64,000 nt of DNA from Plasmopara viticola. Lineage: Eukaryota; Oomycota; Peronosporomycetes; Peronosporales; Peronosporaceae. Location of the stretch: NCBI GenBank assembly GCA_001695595.3, contig MBPM02000029.1, forward strand, positions 229,501 to 293,500, written 5' to 3'. Within the stretch, counting starts at the first letter, position 1, and every line of letters starts with the position of its first letter. The notes beneath the pieces were generated by a model, which did not search any database, had not been told where the DNA came from, and saw nothing but the letters and a program-made list of their open reading frames with translations. The position numbers were made by a program, and so were the translations under genes. Positions 22,110 through 32,540 of this stretch are shown here, one piece after another.

Positions 22110-22937
22110 TCAATATCCGTGTTTGTCAAGACAAGTCCACGGCAGTAATAGCGCTTGGTCATGTTGGCTGGTCCCCCCAGCCGTTGGATGTGCGGTTGGT
22201 GGCTGAGTCGGGGAGAGCCCGACAGTGTCCATCAAGTCCAATAGTCGTCGCCGCTGAATTCCAGAGTGGCTGAGCGTTTTAAGCAGAAGATCTTGGTAGT
22301 GGCACTCATGAAGTGCCACTACCGCCTTGATTCGGGTCTGGACGTCCATCAGGTTGGCCGGGAGCTCGTGGAAACGAATATAGTTCCGATGCATCCATAA
22401 GCAGCGTAGGATGACAGTTCGCACTATATGAAAAATCACGAAGAGACTGTAGTCGTATTTGGATTTGGCCGACGGTGTAGGCTCGACGTTGCCCCACAGT
22501 ATCGTTTCCCATTCGAGTTTGGCTGAAAATTGCATTTGGAAGGTGGCAAGCCAATCTTTCCAAGTTTCGACCGCAAACTCGCAGTACCAAAAGAGATGCA
22601 GGGCGGTTACAAGTCTGTAGAGCAGGTCCGAGTAGACGGGTAATACATGTTTCCCCATCTTGATGTCACGGCTCCATATTGATTGGGCCGACCCACTGTC
22701 CAAACCAAGGCGGGGAAGTGCCAAGTCCGGAACGTGGTAGCTAAATTCGCGCCCGTATTTGAGCAATGTAAAGCTCAGCCACTTCATAGGTGTCGAAGAC
22801 CCCAGCCTGGAATGCCGCGTGGCGTTGGACCGCTTGAATCGGTCCAATTGGATATTCGGCGAGCGAATTGAGAAGTCGGTCAGCTTTGTCCAAGAAATTG
22901 AAACAAGGGCGTATGCTGGTGACCCGTCCCGGTGCAA
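22110..22937 (-). pseudogene. LINE-2 C-terminal ORF fragment
   Basis: A 275-codon frame in the post-RT region of LINE-2. It contains HVLPVYSDLLYRL, then the LFWYCEFAVETWKDW block, equivalent to the zinc-finger-like RVT-associated region. It ends with the LRCLWMHRNYIRFHE block shared by LINE C-termini. The stop at 22,110 appears to be the natural end of the element protein. A sister copy lies at 59,948-60,678. Upstream frames (22,741-23,280) carry the thumb/connection and are offset by a frameshift. Confidence 0.75.
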
Positions 22938-23784
22938 GGTGGCTGAGAGATTGAGAAAATCTCGTTGCCGTCACCGGCCGCTTACAAATCTGAAACAGGT
23001 CTCTAGGGCGGAGGATACCGTTGTTGGCCAGGAGGAAAATCAAACCGAGTGGCCGCGAAGTTGCTGCTAGGGTGTGGCCACGGATGCTATAGGCGATGTC
23101 TGCGTTGTCGAGTATCGGCATTGTGAGCTTGTCGAACTTGACTTGGAGACGAGTGGCCTTCGCTCGAAAGCGAGTATGCCGCGTGAATAGTAGAAAGTGC
23201 CAGTAAGCTCCCAAGGCTGTCCAGCAGATAGACCGTCGGAAGACCGCGTAGTTCGGGCTGGTAGTCACGGGTGTGTACAATATGTCGAAGACCTTCCCTC
23301 TCGGAGCTACGGCTTGGTCGAAACGACGAATAACTGGGGCTGCCCACGAGGGAAGGGTTTACCCGGGGGGGGGGGTCCGTCCAGCTAATATTACCTTGCA
23401 AAACATGTACAGCTGAAGGCTTTGGATCATATCAGGGATGGGAGTGAGACCCAGTCCACCTTTATGCGAGGGAATAAACCACCAAATCCTGGGGGGAGCG
23501 TTGGAGGCCTTGAACCGGCAAAGAAAGCGCGATATTAGCTTTATAAGCTGGTCTTTGAATCCAGTTGAGGGAACGTGACAGACGCTAGTCGAATAATACA
23601 GTGTTGGCAGAATAATTTGTTGGAATCACTACTTGGCCACGCAGCGTGTGTGTCCGATGAAGCCATAGAGAGCACTTGGTTTCCATTCTGTGAGTAAGTG
23701 CTGGAGTCGGTCAGCATCGCTAAGAGTCGGGCCGTAAAGTATTCCCAATAGCATAGCGCGCCCTGTGTTTCCATCCACAATTAC

Positions 23785-24302
23785 TCACAGCTCGGATAGG
23801 GACTGGCGTAAGGGCTCGTTCTCACCAGACCACGGGTGAAAGGGAAGTATCACTGTCTTGTCCTTGTTGTGCCGCATTTCTGAAGCCGCACAGAAGTCTT
23901 CCACTTGACTGAGAAAAAACTTGGTGTACTTGAGGTCGGAACGGAGTCCAGTGCAATCATTGGCAAAACTGATCACCGAGTGCGTTGTATTTGCACTCCA
24001 TAAACCGTAATTCTTTAGTTTCACCCTTAGCAGGTTCAATAAAGTTTCAATAAAAAGCACAAAAAGTGCTGGTCTCCCTGTCGAACCCCCGCGCCAAATT
24101 CGAACGGACATAAACGTCGACCGTTGAACATGAGTGATACCAGGGTTCCTGGAAAAAGGACCCGGATCCAGCGTCTGAACGTGTCGCCAAACCCAAAGTG
24201 TGTCAAGACCATGTCAAGTGGTTTCCAAACGACACTATCGAAGGCCTTGGCAAAGTCGAGTGAAATCGCACCGGCTGGTGAGAAAACCATCTCAAGGTCC
24301 AT
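23785..24302 (-). pseudogene. LINE-2 reverse transcriptase palm remnant, copy 1
   Basis: Frames 24,036-24,302 and 23,785-24,111 together give motif A (ISLDFAKAFDSVVW, catalytic Asp present), motif B (AGVRQGD) and motif C. Motif C reads SFANDCTG, with Asn in place of the first Asp of the usual F/YADD. The same change is in the copy at 63,830. A frameshift after motif B separates the blocks. The joined upstream sequence (24,203-24,472) is ORF1/endonuclease start fused by deletion. Confidence 0.75.
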
Positions 24303-24929
24303 CCTCGAATGAGGTTCTGGTCAAGAGGAATAGGTCCATCTAGACCATCGCTCAACCATTCATACGAGTTAACCGACGCAACCATCTGGTATTCGGTGTA
24401 GCAGGGGGGGCGGCGCAGATCTACCGCTGGATCTGCAATTGTGCCGAAGACCATGCATTTTGCCCGCTTCATGCGGTCGGGTGTACGGCTTGTGGCATGA
24501 GTTGCGCCAACAGGGAAGACGGCAGTGCCGTCGTGAGATCAAATCGACTTGGGGTTGGCCACGATCGCATATTCGAGTCCGTCCATAGAGCTGCGCTGGG
24601 AAGACTCTTCGTCAGATCGACCCCACTATGTGGCTTCTTTCTGACAAGGAGACATCGACCATCGCATCACTATCGCTGGCGTCGCTCTTGTCATATAATG
24701 CGGGCGGTATGCTGCCGGTTCCTTCTTTAGAGGCGCAGGCGTAGGCTGGCGAGCCTGGCGTCTCTTTGCCCGAAGTATCTTGATGAAGGGTGGGATGACG
24801 CTGTTAAAGGCGCACTTGCGGTGATGTATTACTGTGTAGCCTTGCCCAGTATACTAGTTTTGGCGGAGTGGGATGCGATTTCTCAGCATAACCGACGCTG
24901 AGGTAACTTTTGGCTAAAGAATACCTGAC

Positions 24930-25060
24930 TGGATGCGCTCTGTTTCTGGATATTCAGTCCTCCCAGGCTCCTTGACTAGCAATAAGGCATTGCTGGCGGC
25001 AATGTCAGCCGCTTGCTCACCTCTTAAGTCCGCCTATGACTACACCTAAGCATCACCGGC
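24930..25060 (-). pseudogene. Chromodomain-like gene, N-terminal fragment (B-linked)
   Basis: Only part of the N-terminal region remains, in the subfamily version with SLVKEPG and the sequence encoding TERIQ. It joins the LINE-2 5' truncation on the left, and T2 plus repeat B on the right. It matches 41,940-42,070 and the start of the copy at 9,915. The bases 25,061-25,191 are the conserved leader up to T2. Confidence 0.6.
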
Positions 25061-25191
25061 AGTAGAGGACACGTTCCATTAACATTTCACAACATTCCAG
25101 CCTCCGATACCTTATGCCTGCATCATTTAAATTTCTCCACAAACTGATTATCAATTCGGCAATAATTCACCACAAACTTCATATTTGAGGT

Positions 25192-25221
25192 GGTCCACAT
25201 GAATTGCTGTGCACCACACAA
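25192..25221 (-). repeat. Terminus T2 beside repeat B copy 3
   Basis: It runs from TTTGAGGTGG to CACCACACAA, then switches to repeat B sequence (CTTTAAAC). The inner half-site differs from 18S-linked copies (CCACATGAATTGC), marking the B-linked subfamily. Confidence 0.6.
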
Positions 25222-27330
25222 CTTTAAACTTTTTTTTAAAAAGAGAGACAGGCAGAGCTGAACGCGCAGCCGACAAAGTTTTTGCACTGCAATGTCGCGA
25301 GTAGGTTGTTCGAGAGCAGGTTTTCAATACTGACGGTGTCGATCATGTGGCCGACGCAGCTCAAAACTGCATGGAAAATGAAGTAGTTTGTGAAATGCTT
25401 GACTTTTTGTCAAAAGAGTCGATCCCGTGACGTGGCAAAGATGCGTGCTTTTGGTAACGAAACAATTGATGAGGGGCGTGTCCGTGGAGTTGAAGAAGGA
25501 GGACGACGGCAAGCGGAAGAGTCAATGCGGGAGGTAGAAGATGAGGTGATTTGAGGGGTGTTGTTTTCTAGTAGGTTGCAACAGAGCAATCTCAAGCTCA
25601 GGCTTTTGCATGAGCTGCATCTTTGCAGTGTCATTGTCTATGGAAGCTGGAGAATAATGTGGACAGCGACGAGAACGTCGTGCGCGAGCTAGTCGCAAAC
25701 TTCTTGCTGCCGCATGCACAGCAACAGCACGTACGCTGCAAAGCAGCTCAAGATGAAAGGAAAGATAGAACGGCGGCGCATGCACTTTTGACAGAGCTGA
25801 TTGCAGACGCGTACCGATAGCAGTAGCGAAGGGTCGTGTCCATCCATAAGCAGTACTTCATAGTTGTTCTGATAAATCGGCGACGAATATGTCATCGCCG
25901 ATGGATCCTTGGTATCCGAATTAAACTTACATAGTACAAGCGGGCCTGGCTCAGTGTACTTTTTCCCGCACGATTTAATGCCCCGTACTGTGAGTGCTGT
26001 ACCACCTTCCAATCAGGTGGATCAGCAGTTACGACTCCAGGAATATATGGCTGGTCTCTCGACCTATCTGACGTAACCCAAAAACACCAAATTGACGACA
26101 TGCCCTTCCTTTGGCGGAGTTTTGACAACAGATCCTGTCGGACTATCCGGTTGAGTAGGGACAGGCGCAGAGCCAGGAGTGGATAGTTGTGTCGTTGAAA
26201 CAGCTGTTTCTGCCAAAAAACTGGCGCATTCATCTTGGGTTCGCTCTTTACACCGGTGTCCGAAACATCGGGTGGCTCGTGTGCAGCTGGACGTAGCGAT
26301 GGAGGGCGCACGCAATTATGCTTATGAAAGCGGTGCTTGGCGAAGCATGGTTTGGAATCCGGATCGATGAAAAAATCGCGAAGAGGCTGACGATTGTGTT
26401 CGAATATCCGGTGGGTTAGACACAGCGTTGAATTATACCGTGCGTACTCGCTACTTGACCATGCCGTGATCGTGCGTAGCCGTGATAAGAACAAGTCTGA
26501 CGTTACGTCCCACAAACCAGCTTAAATGGCACGACACGGCCAAACGGAAGTCCACGAAATATAGCTTGTCGAATAGCGAACACTTCCGGATGGTAAAGAA
26601 GGTGTTACACACCTTGAGCTTTTCGTTGCGAACGCAGCCTAGATAAAGGTACTTGTGCCGGAATTTCGGCTGATAATTCGCCTTTGGAGACACACAGAGT
26701 TCGTCTAAGTCTCGCTCAGCAGTCAATCGCGCAGCTGGTATCCACGTATGCGTGCAGTGCTTCACATCGACTGGCGATGGAAGTGGCGCTAGGTCTTTCC
26801 GACAACGCTCTTCATCCGAAGCGTCTGGATCGTTAAAACGATGGTTTTTCCGAAGGCGTTGTCATCCAACACCGAGTGAATAGGCGCAGGGACCTGCTTG
26901 ATGGCCGAGAATGGCGGGGTTGTCCCGGCTACCCGATGGTCGCGCCAAAGCAGAGTTAGGAACGGGGACCATTCTACTTGTTAGTCGCTAGCAGAGTTAG
27001 GAACGGAGATCATTCTACTTGTTAGTCGCTAGTAAGTGTGGTTGTCACCTCGGTAACTGTCGTCATAATGGAATCGACATGCATCGTTCTTTTATGGAGC
27101 GACCTCATCCAAATGTGCATAGCACACTGAAATGTTGTAGAGCACTTTCGCAATCATGATGCCACGCCACCTCACGTATATATGGCGCTGACGTATCTAA
27201 GCGATTCGGAGCTATCTTCTACGCTTGAGACCGCGTTTTCATTTTTGGTGCGCCCTCCACTCTAAGGAGGCATTAAATCTTGCTCAACATGAACGGAATA
27301 ATTAAGCCTTCACTTACATGTGTGAGCGAC
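25222..27330 (-). repeat. Repeat B, copy 3
   Basis: The best minus-strand frames are 26,451-26,765 (104 codons, with KHCTHTWIPAARLTAERD and FDKLYFVDFRLAV) and 25,892-26,515 (207 codons, with FWQKQLFQRHN and GVVTADPPDWKVVQHS). Close to T2 the plus strand has a second protein-like set (VFNTDGVDHVADAAQN near 25,325; LVANFLLPHAQQQHV, 25,623-25,820). The repeat may therefore once have held two convergent genes. No known domain was found. A 41-bp tandem duplication sits at 26,951-27,032. The segment 27,040-27,330 has no frame worth calling. Confidence 0.55.
26951..27032 (-). repeat. 41-bp tandem duplication in repeat B copy 3
   Basis: Units 26,951-26,991 and 26,992-27,032 are the inverted counterpart of 7,865-7,946. 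Only one unit is present in copies 1 and 4. Confidence 0.8.
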
Positions 27331-27834
27331 CTCTCTCGACCATCAGTTATTTGCGTTTCAAATTAAACAAAGAAGTATCACTACAATCCAACGAACAATT
27401 CATCCAAGTAGCAGACTCCGAAGCACGCTTCTGTTGGTCGGACTCTACATCTTTGGTATCTAACGGGCGTACAAGGTGAAGCACCAAATGTGACTTGGAA
27501 ATGGGCTTGGAGCTGGAGCACTACAAGCGTTCCTAAGAACTTGGCGGTCAGGGCTGGTAAACTCGAGCTGGATTGAGAGAGCTGAAGATAAATCAGGTAT
27601 GCAAGCAGAAAAAAGCTGTCAATTGCGTCCGGGCGTAGACTTGGATGCTGACCGCGGACTTGGAGGATAAAGTCTTTGTCGTGGACGCCTCTGTCTCGGG
27701 ACTGGTACGACCTTGCGCAGAGTTGCTGGTTATTGGTATTTTTTTTGAGTCTTCGACGCCGGAAAGTGGATCGCAATTTACGATGCAATGGTTTTCTTCA
27801 GGGCAAGTCTGAAAAAAAGATATTATGCTTAGCT
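27331..27834 (-). repeat. Repeat C, copy 3
   Basis: Minus-strand frames 27,381-27,788 (135 codons) and 27,593-27,874 (93 codons) overlap. The second has a Thr/Ser-rich stretch (TSPETEASTTKTLSSKSA) that could be the remains of a gag-like or linker region. No domain was recognised. It is split by the solo LTR and resumes at 28,101-28,244, where no gene is seen, then meets T1. Confidence 0.5.
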
Positions 27835-27839
27835 CTGAT

Positions 27840-28095
27840 TTTTGAGGGTTTTGGGTTTCAGGGAACGTACACAACCCATTTCAGTCCAATCCGGAACGCG
27901 GCTCAACATAGTTTTTACCTCCTTACGGTCAAAGGTAATTACGTTGTGTAGAATGAGTGGTTACGAGAAGTAGAAGTGTAAATCCCAATCAACCAATCAC
28001 TTCCAATTAGTCTTCTGCTCAAGTGTCCACGCTCCGGTTCTCCTCCGCGCAGACTCTTCCCTTCTTTACCTTCGTCCTCTTCAGCTCATCCAACA
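27840..28095 (+). mobile_element. Solo LTR (Copia-type), copy 2
   Basis: Same LTR and insertion point as 2,137-2,387. It starts TTTTGAGGG, ends CCAACA, and is followed by GTGAT (28,096-28,100) and preceded by CTGAT (27,835-27,839). The left target copy thus carries one substitution. The shared site shows insertion and LTR-LTR recombination happened before the B-C block was duplicated. Confidence 0.75.
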
Positions 28096-28244
28096 GTGAT
28101 AAGCATAAATATAGGGGTGAAAATGAAAGCAAATAAATGAAGGCTTGGGAGATGATAGCGAGTATGGCGTAGCTCAAAGCAGTGTAGTCAAAAGCGTTAA
28201 AAAGGAGAACGATCATGTAAATAGGGCTATGTACCTTAAATCAA

Positions 28245-28308
28245 TTTGGCGTGGACCACATTTATTGATGTGGTACACCGTATTATGTGCGGTCCACATA
28301 TTTATCGA
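28245..28308. repeat. Terminus T1, unit 2
   Basis: It starts TTTGGCGTGGACC and contains the same inward-facing half-sites as 2,537-2,598, with the second arm mutated (GTGGTACAC). It marks the left end of the ~6.5-kb LINE-1/chromodomain block of unit 2. The bases 28,309-28,504 are LINE-1 leader. Confidence 0.65.
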
Positions 28309-28504
28309 ATAAAGAGGAAAATGGGCCAATTTCGATATCACAAGTATTAGGTCTTCAAAAATTGCAAGGTTTTAAGTTTGCCATGTCTTTGTTTGCTGGA
28401 AATTATTCAAATCTGTCAAATTGCTTCCAGCACCCCGCGATAGAGACACCTTAGTTCTAGCGCGTGGATATCGGATACTTATATCTCTTGTTGAGTTAAG
28501 CATA

Positions 28505-30118
28505 ATGCAATTTGCCAGCTACCCCACAAGTGGAAAGAGACAAGACCAAACTTACTCCTCCGCATCCCCAGTTGTCAAGACGCCTCGCTCCTCCCCAATC
28601 ATTGGCTCGCGCCGAGCCTTTACCCCCGCCCGATCGAGCTTTGCGTCCTCGCACTTCGTTAAGTGCAACTAGCCCGGGCCGCCATCGAAGACAAAGTTAA
28701 ACTCTTCATACCAGCACCCCATATCGCAAGCGTGTATTGAACGGACGACATACTTTACGCTTTTAACCGCGAGCCCCAGTCGCCGACGTGGAATCAAGCT
28801 CGAACTCACTCCGTGACTTCGTCTGCGTGAAGGGCCACGGCATCCGTTTTACGTGTACGAACCGAGACCTCGCTATCAAGATCGTTGGCACCGCAGTTTC
28901 TTGCTTGGGCGAAAAGCTCATTGTTAAGCCGTATATGCTCATGAGCACTATTACAATGTGGACCTCACCCATATTCCTTCGGAATTGGATGAAGACGCCA
29001 TCTTTGACTACTTTGCTAACTTGGGACTGCAGTCCATCGTTGCGCCAACCCGTTAAGCCGGCTACTTGATGTCACGAGACCGAACGGTCTGCTTCCTGCA
29101 ACACGACGTCCCAGGTGCCTTGCTGCCAAACGGCCAACCGCTTCGTGAGATCTACTTTCCAGGCTACGACTCTCCTGTCTACGTGCAGCACAAGAAACGC
29201 TCTCTGAACAAAGTGATACCTCCCTCTGTCGCCACACGACAACAGGCTGCTGCGGAAAAAGCACGACTTCACCGCGAGTCAGCAGCTTTAAAACATGTGC
29301 ATTACCAAGAGCAACGCGGAATGTCGGCGCCGGAAAAAAGGGCACCTTCTCCTGTGATTCTACCATCGGAATAATCGGATAAAGTCGTTGACTTAAAGCG
29401 TCCTGATGTGGCGGCATCAGTACAGGATTGGATGCAAGTCACCCGCCATGCATTACGCTCAGAGACGAGCTTTGCTAAAGCTGACGTTGAGATCAAAGTC
29501 ACTGCAAACCAGGATACTGATGGCCGCATGGTATTTGGTTTTCCATCCAAAGCGACATCTTTTGAGCTAGCCTTTGGTGACCACGATTTTGACGAGCCTA
29601 CCGCTGGCGATGCCGACTGCATTATACAAGCGGGTCTAAAAACAATCGCTTGTGCCCCAGTAGATCTCTCGAAAGCAAGTGGAAAAGTCGTAAACACTCG
29701 CTCAATTTTGGAGCCAAAACCCAGCAAAATCACTTGTTCCGACTACAGACGCCGTGCACAGAAGGCAGCTCAAGATATCACCAGCCTAGGTGAGCCGGAT
29801 GACCGCCTGGCAGCATTAGTTGCGCAACCGAGCGTGTACGCCCCCATTGACCACTTGTGCCTGCATAAACTCGACATTATAGTGGACGAACACGCCTTTT
29901 TGAGACTCTTTGGGGGGAAACCATCGACGACTCATGGTTCTGACTGCAGCGTGACAATGCGTAATATCAAGACTATCCTGGGGAATACGCTCCGTCTGTT
30001 CAAGAAATCATCAGTGACCAAATTCCAGATGACACCTATCGAGACCTCGCTCGAGCGTATGCGAGGATTGACTTGTTCTTTCGTACCCATGCACCTGCCA
30101 ATTTTTACGACCCCGTGA
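28505..30118 (+). pseudogene. LINE-1 ORF1, copy 2
   Basis: ATG 28,505 opens a Ser/Pro-rich, basic N-terminus (MQFASYPTSGKRQDQ) ending at a TAG at 28,670. The RRM-like middle (28,788-29,069 and 29,066-29,374) is frame-shifted. The C-terminal block 29,408-30,118 (236 codons) has DHDFDEP and FGGKPS. A one-base loss near 29,972 shifts its last ~45 codons relative to copies 1 and 3. Inactive. Confidence 0.65.
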
Positions 30119-30391
30119 AGATCCAAGCCTTGTGCTGCGAAGAAACAATTTCGAGTATTCAGTACTGCCATTTTTTGACATGGACCAATCACACCATTGC
30201 AGCGTTGTGTGCATCAAAGCTGGGGCAAGACTTCAAAAGCTACTTGAGTGCCCCAATGCTTCATGCCTAGGAGATAATTCAGGATCACCGCGCGAGTGAA
30301 GCCTCCGACAATATCTCCATGACCTCCTCTGCTCAGAATTCCAACGCGTCGGACGTGGGGCCATCCAGCGATGACAAATCAATGAGTTCGA

Positions 30392-31264
30392 TTGAGCCCC
30401 CAACTGCCACTCAGCTCTGAGTCGCCTTGGGCCTTGCGCGGCCTGTCACTGAACATCAATGGTTTAAACGCGCCATCTCATAAAGGTGGTGCGGTAAATA
30501 GCATGTTTGGCAAGTTGCTCGCCGAATACCAACTCATTGCATTTCAAGAAACCAAATTCACCGAGATGGATGATCTTCGCGTTGTTACAAGTTACATCAA
30601 CTCTGCAGACTCGAAAGCTCAAATATTTTGATCTCAAGACACAAGCTCGGACTGTAACGGTTGCAACGGTGTTGCAAACATCTTTTCCGGCTCTCACCCT
30701 TTCACTTTCATCAAAAATGTCACACTCACTTACGCCAACAACGTACAGCTTTCGAGATACCTCGTTCTTGAATGTGCAATTGGTGACCTTCAAATTTTTA
30801 TACATATCATGTACGTGCCAGTCACGATAGTAGACCGTAAATGCTTTTTCAACTCATTACCAATTCGATTTCTGGGTACGGCAAGTCATATAGTTTTGGG
30901 AGTCCCCAACACACCAATTGACCCAATCCTGGATGAAGCTATCCCAGATCCACATGATTTGGGTAGGAGCGAGCTCCCGTTGTAGACATTAGCGTTGGGA
31001 GTATTAGATTCGTGGAGAGCAACATTTCCTGACCGCCGCATATTTTCAGGTCCTGATCAGCGCAATCCTTTATATTATTGCCTGAAATCACCCAAGCTAT
31101 TCCAAAGTAACTATCGGGGATCTCGGTACGTCACCGACACAAAGTGGCTCCATGGACATCATTACCCTGTCGAGATTGCTCTGGCTTCCTTCTCTCAGCC
31201 GAAATCCGTAAGCCTACCGTGGAAATGCCCCCGATGGTTGCTGAAGAATCCTATTGTCATGTAA
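30392..31264 (+). pseudogene. LINE-1 AP endonuclease remnant, copy 2
   Basis: 30,392-30,631 reads LRGLSLNINGLNAPS and IAFQETKFTEMD. These are the first two endonuclease motifs, with the catalytic Asn and Glu positions recognisable (NINGLN, QETK). After a stop near 30,631 the homology continues in another frame through MYVPVTIVD, LGVPNTPIDP (GDFN-type loop, mutated), WRATFPDRR and, near 31,150, GHHYPV, the counterpart of the terminal SDHxPV. Broken, so inactive. Confidence 0.65.
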
Positions 31265-31653
31265 ACACTTCGCCACACACTTGATTGCTTATGCGACCGT
31301 CTACGAGTATTTCCGGGATCAAATCTTTGTGCAATTGTGTTACCGCTTCTTTGGCACACAGCATGAATCCCACCGAATGCGGTGACCCAGGTAGAACGGT
31401 TATGCAACACCTTCTTGTATACAGCCAATTCTACAACACTTAACACCCGAGGGCCGATGGCAGAAGAGTGGCTATATTGGCCAACATCGAAAGGGGGGCT
31501 TGGTCTTCCGGAAACAGCTTCATTCGATCACGCGCTGCAATTGTGTTCCCTCCGAGAGGCATTGAAAGCGGTCTCGACATTGCATACGATTCCACGCTGG
31601 TTTACCCCAATTGATTCCCTTTTCTCGGAACCTCTGTTTGATGGGGGGGTCAG

Positions 31654-31799
31654 TGTTAACATTACACCGCTGAATGCATGTTCAACAGGTGGATGGCTTT
31701 ACAGTAATTACAAGTACGTCACAATTAGTAATTACATATGGTAGCCGTTCATCGGTCAGGGTAAATATATTCACTTCGGTTTCTACTTTCTTCTCAACA
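31654..31799 (+). repeat. copia-3 5' LTR
   Basis: 146 bp starting TGTTAACATTAC and ending CTCAACA, so the usual TG...CA ends. The promoter would lie here, and TAAATATATTC near 31,762 could serve as a TATA-like element. The following GGTTGACAGCCGC is where a primer-binding site is expected. I cannot assign its tRNA. No partner LTR exists in the window. Confidence 0.65.
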
Positions 31800-31847
31800 G
31801 GTTGACAGCCGCAAACAACAGCCTCGCATCACCACACCGTCACCGCC

Positions 31848-32441
31848 TTGACTACCAAGCGCACCGAAGTCCTCTTAGGAGATGGTAACTACTACCATTG
31901 GGAGTTTAACATGAGAATGGCCCTCGCAAGAAAAGGGCTTCTGGGACACATTATTGGCGCGAAGGGCGAGAGCGAAATTACGGAGACGTGGCTTGTGAAT
32001 GACGCCAAGGCATTGGGTATAATTGCCCAGGGCGTCGAGATACAACACCAGACCAAGATACGGTCTGCTACTCGTGCCTTGGAGGCATGGGGAATGCTTC
32101 GCGAATTCTATTATCGTTCCACTCTACACAACCGTGTCACGATGACACGGCGCCTTCATGAGTTTAAGATGGAGAGTGGCACTCGCATGGTGGAACATCT
32201 GGACGCGTTCGATGAGCTGGTCGTAGGACTCCAGATGACGGGAGAGCCGGTGGATGAATCAAGACAGCTAGTGGTGCTTCTGAGCAGCTTGCCGGCGGAA
32301 TATGAAATAGTATCTTCTATCGTGGAGAACGCCAAGGACATCACTCTGATCGAAGTCAAGGGGAAGCTATTGAAGGAGTCAGACAGACTACAGAAGAAGG
32401 AAGCAAGTGAGAAAGCGTTTCGAGCCACAGACAATGATTGA
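31848..32441 (+). CDS. gag: Copia Gag (copia-3)
   Basis: 197 codons, MTTKRTEVLLGDGNYYHWEF at the start. This is the UBN2-type Gag of Copia elements: a GNYYHWEFNM start, ALGIIAQGV, LHEFKMESGTRMVEHLDAFD and the VVLLSSLPAEYE block in the family order. A TGA at about 32,439 ends the frame. The zinc knuckle CFNCDQTGHMKRDC (near 32,518-32,560) follows in the next open stretch, so the stop or a lost base separates Gag core from its CCHC motif. Gag would form the particle that packages element RNA. The region is otherwise well preserved. Confidence 0.85.
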   Translation: MTTKRTEVLLGDGNYYHWEFNMRMALARKGLLGHIIGAKGESEITETWLVNDAKALGIIAQGVEIQHQTKIRSATRALEAWGMLREFYYRSTLHNRVTMTRRLHEFKMESGTRMVEHLDAFDELVVGLQMTGEPVDESRQLVVLLSSLPAEYEIVSSIVENAKDITLIEVKGKLLKESDRLQKKEASEKAFRATDND

Positions 32442-32540
32442 CGGATCAAGGACAAACGAGGAAGTGGCCGCAAGATTTACGCGCCACGCAAGGGCGGCGG
32501 TTTTCGGGGAAAATGCTTCAATTGTGACCAGACTGGTCAT

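Larger units (their letters stand above)
21954..24925 (-). mobile_element. LINE-2 copy 1 (internally deleted)
   Basis: A second, distinct LINE family lies on the minus strand. Its 5' end is truncated inside ORF1 (matches 61,130-61,290). The endonuclease and start of RT are lost by a ~1.74-kb deletion near 24,280, relative to 61,783-63,524. RT motifs A-C, connection and C-terminus follow. The 3' untranslated region (22,109 down to 21,954) ends AAATTTATCT directly at the 5S remnant. There is no long poly(A). Confidence 0.85.
28309..31653 (+). mobile_element. LINE-1 copy 2a (ORF1, endonuclease, start of connection)
   Basis: It is almost identical to 44,416-47,735 (offset about 16,100). It carries ORF1, the endonuclease and then, after loss of the whole RT palm, the thumb/connection region (RAIVLPLLWHTA near 31,330; MAEEWLYWPTSKGGLGLPET, 31,457-31,516). 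The element is then split by copia-3, which entered at the GTCAG after a G-tract (31,649-31,653). The LINE resumes at 35,684. Confidence 0.85.

Noticed and set aside
22110..22937. Host protein gene (275 codons)
   Set aside because: The C-terminal blocks (LFWYCEFAVETW, LRCLWMHRN) and linkage to RT motifs identify it as the LINE-2 C-terminus.
25892..26515. Secreted effector gene in repeat B
   Set aside because: No signal peptide, RXLR or LFLAK motif at a suitable position, and all four copies are broken.
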